The notes: generated by a model from the sequence alone, not told the origin. Counted from the stretch's first letter, positions 17,493 to 28,448 are shown. The stretch: 64,000 bases of DNA from Mycolicibacterium sp. CBMA 247 (GCF_009729095.1 NZ_VTGX01000003.1:62001-126000); one strand, 5' to 3'. Numbers and translations: made by a program.

Positions 17493-17591
17493 ATGATTGC
17501 GCTTCTTCGCGTCGACGCAAGCGCCCGCAGTCGTTCCATCAGTCGTCCGATCGGCGCGGAGTTCGCCCGGCCGTGGTGGCCGCCAGGTAGG
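17493..17591 (+). pseudogene. 5' stub of an FMN-dependent NAD(P)H azoreductase/quinone reductase
   Basis: An ATG with a perfect GGAGG 5 bases upstream opens a frame reading MIALLRVDASARSRSISRPI, then GAEFARPWWPAR and a TAG stop after 32 codons. The opening matches the first strand and phosphate loop of AcpD/AzoR flavodoxin-fold azoreductases (hydrophobic strand, then D-S/A-S-x-R-x-x-S-x-S-R). The remaining ~170 residues are gone, and the convergent gene at 17539-18165 occupies the space. Ribosome site, promoter region and divergent TetR gene are retained, so the deletion looks recent or the regulator is still used. Confidence 0.65.
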
Positions 17592-18165
17592 CGCGTCCAC
17601 GTGGGGCGAGCCGATAGCCGACGTCGAGGCTGATGGTCAGGCCAAGTCCCTTGAGTTGGCGCACCCGGCGCTTGAACCGGGGGACATCGAGGCCGACGCG
17701 CGCCGCCAGATCGGGTGCGCGGATGGCCTCGTAGGCCGCGATCATCTCCAGGTACTCACTCGTCCACGGTTCGGTGGCCGCGTCCCAGCGCGCCAGCCGA
17801 GCGGAGATGGCCGCGACGTCGGCGTCGGTGAGCTCGTCATCGGCGGCCAGTTCGGGCCGCTCGTCCGGACCCAGATGAGAGACACCGATGAGATAGGTGT
17901 GCGCGGCCGGCCTGCGGTCGAGCTGCGCCTGCGCAGTTGCCGCATCCTGGAAGCCGGCGGCACGGGCCTGTGCCGCGCTCACCCGGTAACCACCCGGGTG
18001 TTCGGTGACCGACTCGATACGGATCGTGCCGGCCTGCGTACGTTGCGTTCCGCCCGGTCTGGCCCGGGGCTTGTCCCAGCGTCGCAACACCAGCGAGATG
18101 GTCCCGTCGGCAACGCCATCGGCGGTCGGCCGATCTAACAGCACGATCACGATGGTATGTCGCAA
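17539..18165 (-). CDS. Hypothetical protein, ASCH-like N-terminus and winged-helix-like C-terminus
   Basis: A 208-residue protein with no assigned function. The N-terminal ~70 residues (GTISLVLRRWDKPRARPGG, then TQRTQAGTIRIESV) look like the ASCH/PUA-like fold, which binds RNA or nucleotides. The middle is acidic and helical (DELTDADVAAISARLARWD). The C-terminal ~60 residues (YEAIRAPDLAARVGLDVPRFKRRVRQLKGLGL, ISLDVGYRLAPRGRAYL) look like a winged helix. The start is uncertain: TTG at 18165 has GGAG 7 bases upstream; GTG codons at 18150 and 18144 are alternatives. It is divergent from the DUF3097 gene across 37 bases and runs over the azoreductase stub at its 3' end. Confidence 0.7.
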   Translation of the reverse strand: MRHTIVIVLLDRPTADGVADGTISLVLRRWDKPRARPGGTQRTQAGTIRIESVTEHPGGYRVSAAQARAAGFQDAATAQAQLDRRPAAHTYLIGVSHLGPDERPELAADDELTDADVAAISARLARWDAATEPWTSEYLEMIAAYEAIRAPDLAARVGLDVPRFKRRVRQLKGLGLTISLDVGYRLAPRGRAYLAATTAGRTPRRSDD

Positions 18166-18202
18166 CCCCGTTCTCCCCGCGGACGTTTTTAGGATCGCCC
18201 GC

Positions 18203-19036
18203 GTGACTGATCGCTACGGATCCGACATCCTGTCCCGAAACCCGCACACCCCGAAGCTGACTCGATCGAAGGAACAGCCCGCGGAGAAGGGTCTGGTCGT
18301 CGAGGACGCCCAGAGCGGTTACGTGGGTGCCGTGGTTCGGATCGAGGGCGGGCGGGTCGAACTCGAAGACCGTCGGGGCAAGGTACGGGCTTTCCCGATG
18401 GGGCCGGGATTCCTGATCGACGGCAAACCGGTGAGCCTCGTGGTGCCCAAGCGGATCGCGGCACCCGCGCGCACGGCGTCGGGCTCGGTCGCTGTAGCGA
18501 ATGCCAAGGCCCGGGTGGCGCTGGCCAGCCGGATCTATGTGGAAGGCCGCCACGACGCCGAGCTCGTCGAACAGGTCTGGGGCGCCGACCTTCGGATCGA
18601 AGGCGTTGTCGTGGAGTACCTCGGCGGTGTGGACGACCTCGCCGGGATCGTCGAGGAGTTCGCGCCGGGTCCGGGGCGGCGTCTGGGTGTGCTGGTCGAC
18701 CACCTGGTCACCGGATCCAAAGAGGCGCGCATCGCGGAGGCCGTGAGGCGGGGCCCCGGCGGTGAGCACACCCTGGTGGTCGGGCACCCGTTCGTCGACA
18801 TCTGGCAGGCCGTGAAGCCGGCGCGGCTCGGGATAAAGGCCTGGCCGACCATCCCGCGCAATATCGAGTGGAAACACGGCATCTGTGACGCGCTGGGCTG
18901 GCCGCACCAGGACCAGGCCGATATCGCGCGGGCCTGGCAGCGGATCCGGGGGCGGGTCCGTGACTGGAATGACCTTGAGCCCGCGCTGATCGGTCGGGTC
19001 GAGGAACTGATCGATTTCGTGACCGCGCCGGAATAG
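18203..19036 (+). CDS. DUF3097 protein, possible TOPRIM-like domain
   Basis: A 277-residue actinobacterial protein of the DUF3097 family, function unknown. After an N-terminal basic segment and a beta-rich part (GYVGAVVRIEGGRVELEDRRGK), the C-terminal half contains IYVEGRHDAELVEQVWG (about residues 112-128), VEYLGGVDDLAGIV, and LGVLVDHLVTGSKEARIA. The E...D-L...D-x-H spacing resembles a TOPRIM metal-binding fold; that is inference from pattern only. The GTG at 18203 lies 7 bases after a TAGGAT -10 box (18190-18195), so the transcript is likely leaderless. It is followed 30 bases later by rarA on the same strand, which would fit a nucleic-acid role. Confidence 0.85.
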   Translation: MTDRYGSDILSRNPHTPKLTRSKEQPAEKGLVVEDAQSGYVGAVVRIEGGRVELEDRRGKVRAFPMGPGFLIDGKPVSLVVPKRIAAPARTASGSVAVANAKARVALASRIYVEGRHDAELVEQVWGADLRIEGVVVEYLGGVDDLAGIVEEFAPGPGRRLGVLVDHLVTGSKEARIAEAVRRGPGGEHTLVVGHPFVDIWQAVKPARLGIKAWPTIPRNIEWKHGICDALGWPHQDQADIARAWQRIRGRVRDWNDLEPALIGRVEELIDFVTAPE

Positions 19037-19066
19037 TCCGTCGTGGCGGCGTGGTAAGCAGAAGAC

Positions 19067-20413
19067 GTGTCCGACAGTTTGTTCGACGTGCCAGGTGACC
19101 CGGGGGCCGGTGATTCCGGCGCGCCGGCACTTGCGTCGGCGCCGCTGGCGGTGCGCATGCGCCCGGCCGGCCTCGACGAGGTCGTCGGCCAGTCCCACCT
19201 GCTGCAGGCCGGTTCGCCGCTGCGGCGCTTGGTGGAAGGATCCGGCGCCGCGTCGGTCATCCTCTACGGCCCGCCCGGCACCGGCAAGACCACCCTGGCA
19301 TCGCTCATCTCCCAGGCCACCGGCCGCCGGTTCGAGGCGCTCTCGGCCCTGACCGCCGGAGTCAAGGAGGTCCGCGCCGTCATCGACATTGCCCGGCGGG
19401 CGGCTGTGCACGGCGAACAGACCGTGCTGTTCATCGACGAGGTGCACCGCTTCTCCAAAACCCAGCAGGATGCGTTGCTGGCGGCGGTGGAGAACCGGGT
19501 GGTGCTGCTGGTGGCGGCCACCACGGAGAACCCGTCGTTCTCGGTGGTCGCGCCCCTACTGTCGCGCTCGCTGATCCTGCAGCTGCAGCCGCTGAGCGCC
19601 GAGGGCATCGGCGCCGTTGTGCGCCGCGCGCTTGCCGATCCACGAGGCCTCGACGGCGCGGTCAAGGCAACCGAGGAGGCCGTCGAGCTGCTGGTGCGGC
19701 TGTCTTCCGGTGATGCTCGCCGCGCCCTGACCGCCCTGGAGGTGGCTGCCGAGACAGCCGGTGGTCCAGGGGGTGTGATCTCCGTGGAGATCATCGAGCA
19801 GTCGTTGGACAAGGCCGCGGTGCGCTACGACCGCGACGGTGATCAGCACTATGACGTGGTCAGCGCATTCATCAAGTCGGTGCGCGGATCCGATGTCGAC
19901 GCGGCGCTGCATTACCTGGCCCGGATGCTGGTGGCGGGGGAGGACCCGCGCTTCGTCGCGCGCCGGTTGATGATCCTGGCCAGCGAGGACATCGGGATGG
20001 CCGATCCCACCGCACTGCAGACCGCGGTGGCCGCAGCCCAGACCGTGCAGTTGATCGGTATGCCCGAGGCGCAGTTGACGCTGGCGCATGCGACCGTGCA
20101 TCTGGCCACCGCTCCGAAGTCCAATGCGGTGACCACAGCGCTCGGCGCGGCGATGAACGACATCCGGGGGGGCAAGGCCGGATTGGTGCCCCCGCACCTG
20201 CGGGACGGTCACTACTCGGGGGCGCAGAAACTCGGCAATGCCGTGGGGTACAAGTACGCCCACGACCATCCCGATGGCGTTGTGCCGCAACAGTATCCAC
20301 CAGATGATCTGGTGGGTGTGGACTACTACAAGCCGACTGGGCGCGGTTTCGAGCGCGAACTCGCCACGCGGGTCGACAAGCTTCGGGCCATCATTCGCCG
20401 CGCCCGGCGCTGA
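19067..20413 (+). CDS. rarA: Replication-associated recombination protein A (RarA/MgsA AAA+ ATPase)
   Basis: A 448-residue AAA+ ATPase of the RarA/MgsA/Mgs1 family, which acts at stalled replication forks and resembles clamp-loader subunits. Residues about 27-42 are the RMRPAGLDEVVGQSHLL entry motif. Walker A GPPGTGKTTLA is near residue 67, Walker B VLFIDEVHRFSKTQQDALL near 121, and sensor 1 ATTENPSF near 148. The C-terminal half is the helical tetramerisation domain, with the family-typical RRLMILASEDIGMADPTAL and the VPPHLRDGHYSGAQKLGNAVGYKYAHD end. The length matches the usual ~440-450 residues. Start GTG 19067. It follows DUF3097 closely and is convergent with the 20431-21051 gene, 17 bases away. 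Confidence 0.95.
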   Translation: MSDSLFDVPGDPGAGDSGAPALASAPLAVRMRPAGLDEVVGQSHLLQAGSPLRRLVEGSGAASVILYGPPGTGKTTLASLISQATGRRFEALSALTAGVKEVRAVIDIARRAAVHGEQTVLFIDEVHRFSKTQQDALLAAVENRVVLLVAATTENPSFSVVAPLLSRSLILQLQPLSAEGIGAVVRRALADPRGLDGAVKATEEAVELLVRLSSGDARRALTALEVAAETAGGPGGVISVEIIEQSLDKAAVRYDRDGDQHYDVVSAFIKSVRGSDVDAALHYLARMLVAGEDPRFVARRLMILASEDIGMADPTALQTAVAAAQTVQLIGMPEAQLTLAHATVHLATAPKSNAVTTALGAAMNDIRGGKAGLVPPHLRDGHYSGAQKLGNAVGYKYAHDHPDGVVPQQYPPDDLVGVDYYKPTGRGFERELATRVDKLRAIIRRARR

Positions 20414-20430
20414 GAATGATCCGGTATCGG

Positions 20431-21051
20431 TCAGGCCATCTCGGGGACCCGCAGGTGGGCCAGCACGAGTTCGAACTCGCCGACATCGAGTTGCTCGGCG
20501 CTCAGCTCGCGCAACCGGGCCGTGCGCAACGCCCTGGCTTGGTCGCGGTTGCGATCCAACGTTTCGGCACTGTCGAACGTGGCCGAGGACACGGCCCGAC
20601 CCGACCCGCGATCGATCATGAGGCTGGCACTACAGAAACCCTCGAGGTCTTCCATCGACGGCAACACCGAGGTCCGGTAGAACTCGACCGCCCGGTCGAA
20701 CAGTTCGGGGCGGGTTCGCAGCCAGGTGGTCCGCACGCAGGCACCCGGCCCGGAGTACTGCTCGCGGTGCACCATCGCAATCTCCCATTCGTCCACCGTG
20801 GCGGTGCCGGCGAACGCCTCGACGGCTCGATGGCGAATCGGCGCCACCGTGGCGGCACTGGCATGCATGGCCTCTTCGGATCGCCAGGCGGTGGTGGCGA
20901 TGCACTTACCCGATTCCCGGTCCACCATCAAGGACAGACCGACGCAGCCGACCACCCTGTCGAGGGCGGGCATGACTTCGTCGCGGATATGGGCGATGCC
21001 GGCGTCGATGGACTGGGTGCGCGCGGCGATCGTGGTTGAACGTGCGAACAC
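20431..21051 (-). CDS. Duplicated alpha-beta-barrel-like protein, Rv2557/Rv2558-type
   Basis: A 206-residue protein that appears to be two copies of one ~90-residue unit. GLSLMVDRESGKCIATTAWRSEEAM (about residue 38) is repeated as SASLMIDRGSGRAVSSATFDSAETL (about residue 139), with similar helices around each. The pattern resembles dimeric alpha-beta barrels of the antibiotic-biosynthesis-monooxygenase type. In M. tuberculosis two starvation-linked paralogues, Rv2557 and Rv2558, sit at this place beside rarA- and yjbQ-type genes; here there is one. Start GTG 21051, with AGGAAGGGG 6 bases upstream. It is divergent from yjbQ. No enzymatic residues can be named and the function is unknown. Confidence 0.8.
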   Translation of the reverse strand: MFARSTTIAARTQSIDAGIAHIRDEVMPALDRVVGCVGLSLMVDRESGKCIATTAWRSEEAMHASAATVAPIRHRAVEAFAGTATVDEWEIAMVHREQYSGPGACVRTTWLRTRPELFDRAVEFYRTSVLPSMEDLEGFCSASLMIDRGSGRAVSSATFDSAETLDRNRDQARALRTARLRELSAEQLDVGEFELVLAHLRVPEMA

Positions 21052-21165
21052 GATCCACCCCTTCCTGCCAGGGCGGCGCCCGGTGGCGCCACCGGTTCCA
21101 CCCCCACCTTCCTCCGCTGTGTCGCGGGTGGCAATGGTGTGGCGGATGCCTCGTAGGCTGAACCG

Positions 21166-21567
21166 ATGGACACCGACGTGATCGACGTGGACACCTCGCG
21201 GCGCCGCATCGTCGATCTCACCGACTCGGTGCGTGAGTTCTGTGGCGCGCATCGCGACGGCCTGTGCAACGTGTTCGTCCCGCATGCCACCGCGGGTGTG
21301 GCCATCATCGAGACCGGCGCCGGTTCCGACGACGACCTGCTCGATACCCTGGAGCGGTTGTTGCCGCGCGATGACCGCTACCGGCACAGCCACGGCTCGT
21401 TCGGCCATGGCGCAGATCACGTGCTGCCGGCCTTGGTGTCGCCCTCGGTGACAGTGCCGGTCCAGGCGGGCCGCCCGCTACTGGGACCCTGGCAGAGCGT
21501 TGTGCTGGTCGACCTCAACCGCGACAACCCGCAGCGTTCGGTGCGGCTGAGTTTTCTGGGGGCGTGA
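21166..21567 (+). CDS. yjbQ: YjbQ/UPF0047-family protein (secondary thiamine-phosphate synthase type)
   Basis: A 133-residue protein of the YjbQ/UPF0047 family, small trimeric metal-binding enzymes reported to have a weak thiamine-phosphate synthase activity in E. coli. Family landmarks are NVFVPHATAGVAIIE with a conserved histidine, HSHGSFGHGADHVLPALV (histidine-rich, probable metal site), and LGPWQSVVLVDLN near the C-terminus. Its length is typical. The ATG at 21166 follows a TAGGCT -10 box (21154-21159) by 6 bases and lacks a ribosome site, so it is probably leaderless. The true metabolic role is unsettled in all species. It stands just before alaS on the same strand but probably has its own promoter. 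Confidence 0.9.
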   Translation: MDTDVIDVDTSRRRIVDLTDSVREFCGAHRDGLCNVFVPHATAGVAIIETGAGSDDDLLDTLERLLPRDDRYRHSHGSFGHGADHVLPALVSPSVTVPVQAGRPLLGPWQSVVLVDLNRDNPQRSVRLSFLGA

Positions 21568-21624
21568 CCGGCGGGTTGAGCGGCATGAGGCTCGTCGCCT
21601 TTTCGGGGTGAACGCGCAGAACGG

Positions 21625-21630
21625 TAATGT
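21625..21630 (+). promoter_or_regulatory. Probable -10 box of alaS
   Basis: TAATGT fits the mycobacterial TANNNT -10 pattern. It would start a leader of about 60 bases before the alaS GTG. No good -35 is visible, as is common in this group. Confidence 0.45.
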
Positions 21631-21696
21631 AAAGCGGTCGAACTGGTAGTTGCCTGCGCAACCCCAGCCACCCACGAACACGAGGACAGAGGCGAC

Positions 21697-24387
<2,691 letters not shown>

Positions 24388-24391
24388 TTCC

Positions 24392-24910
24392 GTGTCCGAT
24401 TCAGTCGGAGACCGGCTGCCGGACCGCCCAGGGGACGATGACCCAGGACGCGGCCGGCGGATCGGTGTCGACGTCGGAACCGTTCGGATCGGCGTGGCGA
24501 GCTGCGATCCCGACGGCATCTTGGCCACCCCGGTCGAGACGGTGCAGCGGGACAAGCGGGACCGGTCGGGCAAGCACCTGCGCAGGCTCGTGGCGTTGAT
24601 CGGCGAGTACGAGGCCGTCGAGGTCGTCGTCGGCCTGCCGCGCACGCTGGCCGACCGGGCCGGCACCTCGGCCCTCGACGCGATCGAGCTGGCTGACCTG
24701 CTGGCCCGCCGCATCGCCCCGACACCGGTGCGATTGGCCGACGAACGGCTCACTACTGTGTCGGCTCAGCGATCGTTGCGCGAAGCCGGAGTTCGGGCAA
24801 AGGGACAGAAAGCGATGATCGACCAGGCCGCTGCGGTTGGCATTCTGCAGAGCTGGCTGGATCAGCGGCGTGCGGCGCTGGCTGCACGCGGAGAGGGCAC
24901 GAATGGCTGA
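24392..24910 (+). CDS. ruvX: Putative pre-16S rRNA nuclease / Holliday junction resolvase-like (YqgF/RuvX)
   Basis: A 172-residue YqgF-family RNase H-fold nuclease, thought to mature the 5' end of 16S rRNA and once named a Holliday junction resolvase. Seen are the first metal aspartate in GRRIGVDVGTVRIGVASCD (about residue 28), the VVVGLPRTLADRAG strand, VRLADERLTTVSAQR, and the final acidic IDQAAAVGILQSWLD. It is slightly longer than E. coli YqgF because of a 20-residue charged N-terminal arm. Start GTG 24392. It lies 4 bases after alaS, and its end overlaps the mltG start by 8 bases, marking it as part of one operon. Confidence 0.93.
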   Translation: MSDSVGDRLPDRPGDDDPGRGRRIGVDVGTVRIGVASCDPDGILATPVETVQRDKRDRSGKHLRRLVALIGEYEAVEVVVGLPRTLADRAGTSALDAIELADLLARRIAPTPVRLADERLTTVSAQRSLREAGVRAKGQKAMIDQAAAVGILQSWLDQRRAALAARGEGTNG

Positions 24911-26147
24911 AAAGTGGGGTGTCGACAAAGCGGAACCCGAGTCGGTGGGGCCACCACGGCGCGGGCTGAGCCGGGCTCAGCGGGCACGCAAATCCCGCAA
25001 TGACCGGAAACGACGCGCCACCAGGGGCCTCTCGCTGACAGCGCTGATCGTGGTGGTGATCGGCGCGGTGTTCCTGGGTTCCAAGCTGTGGCACGGCATG
25101 TCCGGTAGCGCCAACGACTACGCGGGCGACGGTGTGGCCGATGTCGTCATCCAGGTTCATGACGGTGATTCCACGACGGCCATCGCCAAGACCCTGCAGG
25201 ACCACAAGGTGGTCGCCACGGTCAAGGCTTTCGTCGACGCGGCTCACCAGAACGAGGCGATCTCGGCGATACAGCCCGGCTTCTACAAGTTGCGCACCGA
25301 GATCCCCGCAGCCAATGCCGTTGAGCGCCTTGCGGACCCGGACAACAGGGTGGGCAAGCTGACCATCCCGGAGGGCCGCCAGCTCGACGACACCGCCGAC
25401 GTCAAGACCAACGCCGTCACCGAGGGCATCTTCACGATGATCTCGGAGGCCTCCTGCGTCGAACTCGACGGCAATAAGCGCTGCGTACCGGTCGAGGAGC
25501 TGCGGACGGCTGCACAAACAGCACCTGCGGCGGCGTTGGCGGTACCCGACTGGGCCAGCGGCCCGGTCGCGGCGATGCCCAACGACCACCGGCGTCTGGA
25601 GGGGCTGATCGCACCCGGCACCTGGAACGTCGACCCGGCGGCGTCGGCGCAGGACATCCTGTCCACCCTGATCGCGGGCAGCACCACCGTCTACACCCAG
25701 GGCGGACTGCTCGACACCGCCGCGGCCATGCAGCTGTCGCCCTACCAGATCCTCACCGTCGGATCCCTGGTACAGCGGGAAGCCAAGCCGCAGGACTTCG
25801 ACAAGGTCGCGCGGGTTATCTACAACCGGCTGGCCGAACACCGCAAGCTGGAGTTCGACTCGACCGTGAACTACCCGCTGGACCGCCAGGAAGTGGCGAC
25901 CACCGATGACGACCGCTCCCAGACCACGCCGTGGAACACCTATATGCGCCAAGGGCTTCCACAGACCCCGATCTGCGCGCCCGGTGCCGAAGCGCTGGCG
26001 GCGGCCGAGCATCCGGCGGCAGGGGACTGGTTGTACTTCGTGACCATCGACCTGCAGGGCACCACATTGTTCACCCGCGACTATGAGCAACATCTGGCCA
26101 ATATCGAACTCGCACAGCACAACGGTGTCCTCGACAGTGCCAGATAG
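24903..26147 (+). CDS. mltG: Endolytic murein transglycosylase MltG (YceG-like)
   Basis: A 414-residue membrane-anchored lytic transglycosylase that cuts nascent peptidoglycan glycan strands. A charged cytoplasmic arm (residues 1-42, rich in Arg/Lys) precedes one transmembrane helix at about 43-62 (GLSLTALIVVVIGAVFLG). The outside part contains a LysM-like subdomain (IQVHDGDSTTAIAKTLQDHKVV) and the YceG catalytic domain with the active glutamate in VQREAKPQDFDKVARVIYNRL and the conserved LEFDSTVNYPL. The ATG at 24903 lies within the ruvX end. The arrangement alaS-ruvX-mltG-aroE is standard in mycobacteria. No odd features. Confidence 0.94.
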   Translation: MAEKWGVDKAEPESVGPPRRGLSRAQRARKSRNDRKRRATRGLSLTALIVVVIGAVFLGSKLWHGMSGSANDYAGDGVADVVIQVHDGDSTTAIAKTLQDHKVVATVKAFVDAAHQNEAISAIQPGFYKLRTEIPAANAVERLADPDNRVGKLTIPEGRQLDDTADVKTNAVTEGIFTMISEASCVELDGNKRCVPVEELRTAAQTAPAAALAVPDWASGPVAAMPNDHRRLEGLIAPGTWNVDPAASAQDILSTLIAGSTTVYTQGGLLDTAAAMQLSPYQILTVGSLVQREAKPQDFDKVARVIYNRLAEHRKLEFDSTVNYPLDRQEVATTDDDRSQTTPWNTYMRQGLPQTPICAPGAEALAAAEHPAAGDWLYFVTIDLQGTTLFTRDYEQHLANIELAQHNGVLDSAR

Positions 26148-26160
26148 GCGGCCCGCCGCC

Positions 26161-26967
26161 GTGCCAGATAGCGTCCGCAAGGCCGCAGTCCTCGGCTCGC
26201 CGATCGCGCATTCGCGCTCGCCGCAGCTGCACCTGGCCGCATACCGGGCGCTTGGGTTGGCGTCGTGGAGCTATGAGCGCATCGAGTGCACGGCCGAACA
26301 GCTGCCCGGACTGGTCGGCGCGCTGGGCCCGGAATGGGTCGGCCTGTCAGTCACCATGCCGGGCAAGTTCGCCGCGTTGGAGTTCGCCGATCAGCGCACC
26401 GAACGTGCCGAGCTGGTGGGCTCGGCCAACACCCTGGTCCGGATGCCCTCGGGTGGCTGGCGCGCGGACAACACCGATGTCGACGGGGTGGTCGGGGCGC
26501 TCGGTACGGCCGGAGACTCGGCGTTGGTCATCGGATCCGGCGGCACCGCCCCGGCTGCCGTGGTCGCTCTGGCGGAGCTCGGTGTACAGCGGATCACCAT
26601 CGTGGCGCGTGACGAGGGCAAGGCGTCGCGGTTGGTGGAGTTGGCCCGCCGGTGTGGGGCGCAGAGCAGTTGGTGCGACATCGGCGGCGCGGCGCTGAGC
26701 GACACGGTCGCCACCGCCGATTCGGCCGTCAGCACCATTCCGGCCGACGCGGCGGCCGCCTACGCGGGCACGCTCGCCGCGGTGCCGCGAGTGCTCGACG
26801 CCATCTACGACCCGTGGCCCACACCGCTGGCCGAGGCGGTCGAGGCCACCGGCGGTGAGGCGATCAACGGCCTGGAGATGCTGCTGAACCAGGCGTTCGC
26901 CCAGGTGGAGCAGTTCACCGGGATGCCCGCTCCCCGAGAGGCGATGAGGACCGCGCTGCTCGGCTGA
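26161..26967 (+). CDS. aroE: Shikimate 5-dehydrogenase
   Basis: A 268-residue NADP-dependent shikimate dehydrogenase, making shikimate from 3-dehydroshikimate. The substrate-binding serines are in GSPIAHSRSPQLH (about residues 11-23). The catalytic lysine is in SVTMPGKFAALEFAD and the aspartate in RADNTDVDGVVGAL. The NADP loop is VIGSGGTAPAAVVALAELG, and the C-terminus has NGLEMLLNQAFAQVEQFTG. GTG 26161 was chosen because the protein then begins where known mycobacterial AroE proteins begin; GTG at 26125 or 26137 would overlap mltG and is possible. It continues the alaS operon. aroC, aroK and aroB follow within 5 kb. Confidence 0.93.
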   Translation: MPDSVRKAAVLGSPIAHSRSPQLHLAAYRALGLASWSYERIECTAEQLPGLVGALGPEWVGLSVTMPGKFAALEFADQRTERAELVGSANTLVRMPSGGWRADNTDVDGVVGALGTAGDSALVIGSGGTAPAAVVALAELGVQRITIVARDEGKASRLVELARRCGAQSSWCDIGGAALSDTVATADSAVSTIPADAAAAYAGTLAAVPRVLDAIYDPWPTPLAEAVEATGGEAINGLEMLLNQAFAQVEQFTGMPAPREAMRTALLG

Positions 26968-26988
26968 TTGGCCGTAGGGTGGGACAAC

Positions 26989-27870
26989 GTGACTCAGTCT
27001 GTGTATCCGCGCCGGGTAGGCGCGGTGTTCCGGCCCGACCGTTCGCCCGAGACCCTGCCCCGCATTGCGGCGGCAGTACAACGTGCCGGTATCGACGAAA
27101 TCTGGTTGTGGGAGGACTGTTTCATGCAGGGCGGCTTCGCGCAGGCCGCCGTGGCTTTGGCCGGTACCGACACACTCACCGTTGGTATCGGTGTGCTTCC
27201 GGTGGCGTTGCGCAACGTGGTGTCCACCGCGATGGAGATCGCCACGCTGGCCACGATCTTTCCGGGCCGGATCCGGGTGGGAATCGGTCACGGCGTGCAG
27301 GACTGGATGCGTCAGGCCGGCGCCGCGGTACCTTCCCCGCTGACACTCCTGCGTGAATACCACAGTGCGCTAACGGAATTGCTGGCCGGCCGGTCGGTCA
27401 CCACCGAAGGCAGGTTCGTGCGTCTCGACGCGGTGAAACTGGACTGGGTGCCGCCCCAACCGGTCCCGGTGCTCATGGGGGGAACCGGACCGAAGACGCT
27501 CCGGCTCGCAGGTGAGATTGCCGACGGCGTCATCATCGACAGCGCGAAAACCCCTGACTCCGTCCGCGCTGCGCTCGGGCACGTGGCCGCCGGGCAGGCG
27601 GACCGGGTCGGCTCCGCACCATTTGAGGCGGTGCAGTACCTGGCGTGTGCACCCGGTGTGGACGGGCGGCAGCGCCTCGACGATGTGGCCGTCCAGCGTG
27701 GTTTGGCACCCGGTGGCTACGGCGTCAGCGGGACAGTCGACGAGATCGTCGCGGGAGCTTCCGGTTACTCGGCCCAGACCCTGGTGTTCCAACCGATCGG
27801 GCCCGAGGTCGATATGGACGGATTCGCCGACACCGTGGGCGATGTGGCGACCGCACTGCGAGCAGGTTAG
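26989..27870 (+). CDS. LLM-class (F420-dependent type) oxidoreductase
   Basis: A 293-residue luciferase-like monooxygenase-fold enzyme, probably using coenzyme F420. Typical parts are DEIWLWEDCFMQGGFAQAA (near residue 35), LTVGIGVLPVALRN, ATIFPGRIRVGIGHGV, VPVLMGGTGPKTLRLAGEIADGVI, and a C-terminal GTVDEIVAG. The start GTG at 26989 lies 8 bases after a TAGGGT -10 box (26975-26980), arguing for its own leaderless promoter although it follows aroE by only 21 bases. The substrate is unknown. It separates aroE from the prepilin-peptidase-like gene; it has no evident link to the shikimate pathway. Confidence 0.9.
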   Translation: MTQSVYPRRVGAVFRPDRSPETLPRIAAAVQRAGIDEIWLWEDCFMQGGFAQAAVALAGTDTLTVGIGVLPVALRNVVSTAMEIATLATIFPGRIRVGIGHGVQDWMRQAGAAVPSPLTLLREYHSALTELLAGRSVTTEGRFVRLDAVKLDWVPPQPVPVLMGGTGPKTLRLAGEIADGVIIDSAKTPDSVRAALGHVAAGQADRVGSAPFEAVQYLACAPGVDGRQRLDDVAVQRGLAPGGYGVSGTVDEIVAGASGYSAQTLVFQPIGPEVDMDGFADTVGDVATALRAG

Positions 27871-27922
27871 ACCCGCGAAAGAGGCGGTGAGGGACGAGCT
27901 GCTCGGGCCTTAGCCTCGATTG

Positions 27923-28348
27923 ATGTGGGTGGGGGTTACGGTCATCGCGGCCGCCTGGCTGCTAGCGCTGAGCGGCTGTGACATCCGGGAACGCAGGCTG
28001 CCGAATTGGCTGACGCTCCCGGGTGCGGTGCTCGTCCTGGGTGGGGCGACATTGGCTGGACGTGGTGCTGCCGCACTGGCCGGAGCCGCGGCGTTGTCGG
28101 TGCTGTACCTGGTGGTGCATCTGCTCGCGCCGCGGGCAATGGGCGGTGGAGACGTCAAACTCGCGGTCGGGCTGGGCGCGATGACCGGGGCGTTCGGTGT
28201 CGACGTGTGGCTGCTGGCGGCACTGGCCGCACCGTTGTTCACCGCGGCGCTGGCACTCGGCGCTGCCCTGCGCGGCGTCCGGACCGTGCCCCATGGACCG
28301 TCGATGTGTGTGGCCACTGCGGCAGCGGTTGCGCTCGTGCTGGTGTAG
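27923..28348 (+). CDS. Prepilin-peptidase-like (A24) membrane protein
   Basis: A 141-residue integral membrane protein of peptidase family A24, like Rv2551c. It contains only the peptidase half. Two membrane-embedded aspartates typical of the family are present, in SGCDIRERRLPNWLTLPG (first Asp, near residue 18) and MGGGDVKLAVGLGAMTG (GGGDxK motif, near residue 77). The N-terminal methylase domain of PilD is absent, as in archaeal-type and Flp/TadV enzymes. Four to five hydrophobic helices are seen. ATG 27923 lies 6 bases after TAGCCT (27911-27916), so it is probably leaderless. No pilin genes are near, so the substrate is unclear. Confidence 0.85.
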   Translation: MWVGVTVIAAAWLLALSGCDIRERRLPNWLTLPGAVLVLGGATLAGRGAAALAGAAALSVLYLVVHLLAPRAMGGGDVKLAVGLGAMTGAFGVDVWLLAALAAPLFTAALALGAALRGVRTVPHGPSMCVATAAAVALVLV

Positions 28349-28448
28349 CCGCGGTGCCCGCATGGCGGCCGGGCGAATTTTCGTGCGGAGGACCCGCGAG
28401 ATCCGCGGTTACGCTCATTGCCGGCAACTAGTCGCACCGGGGGGTCGC

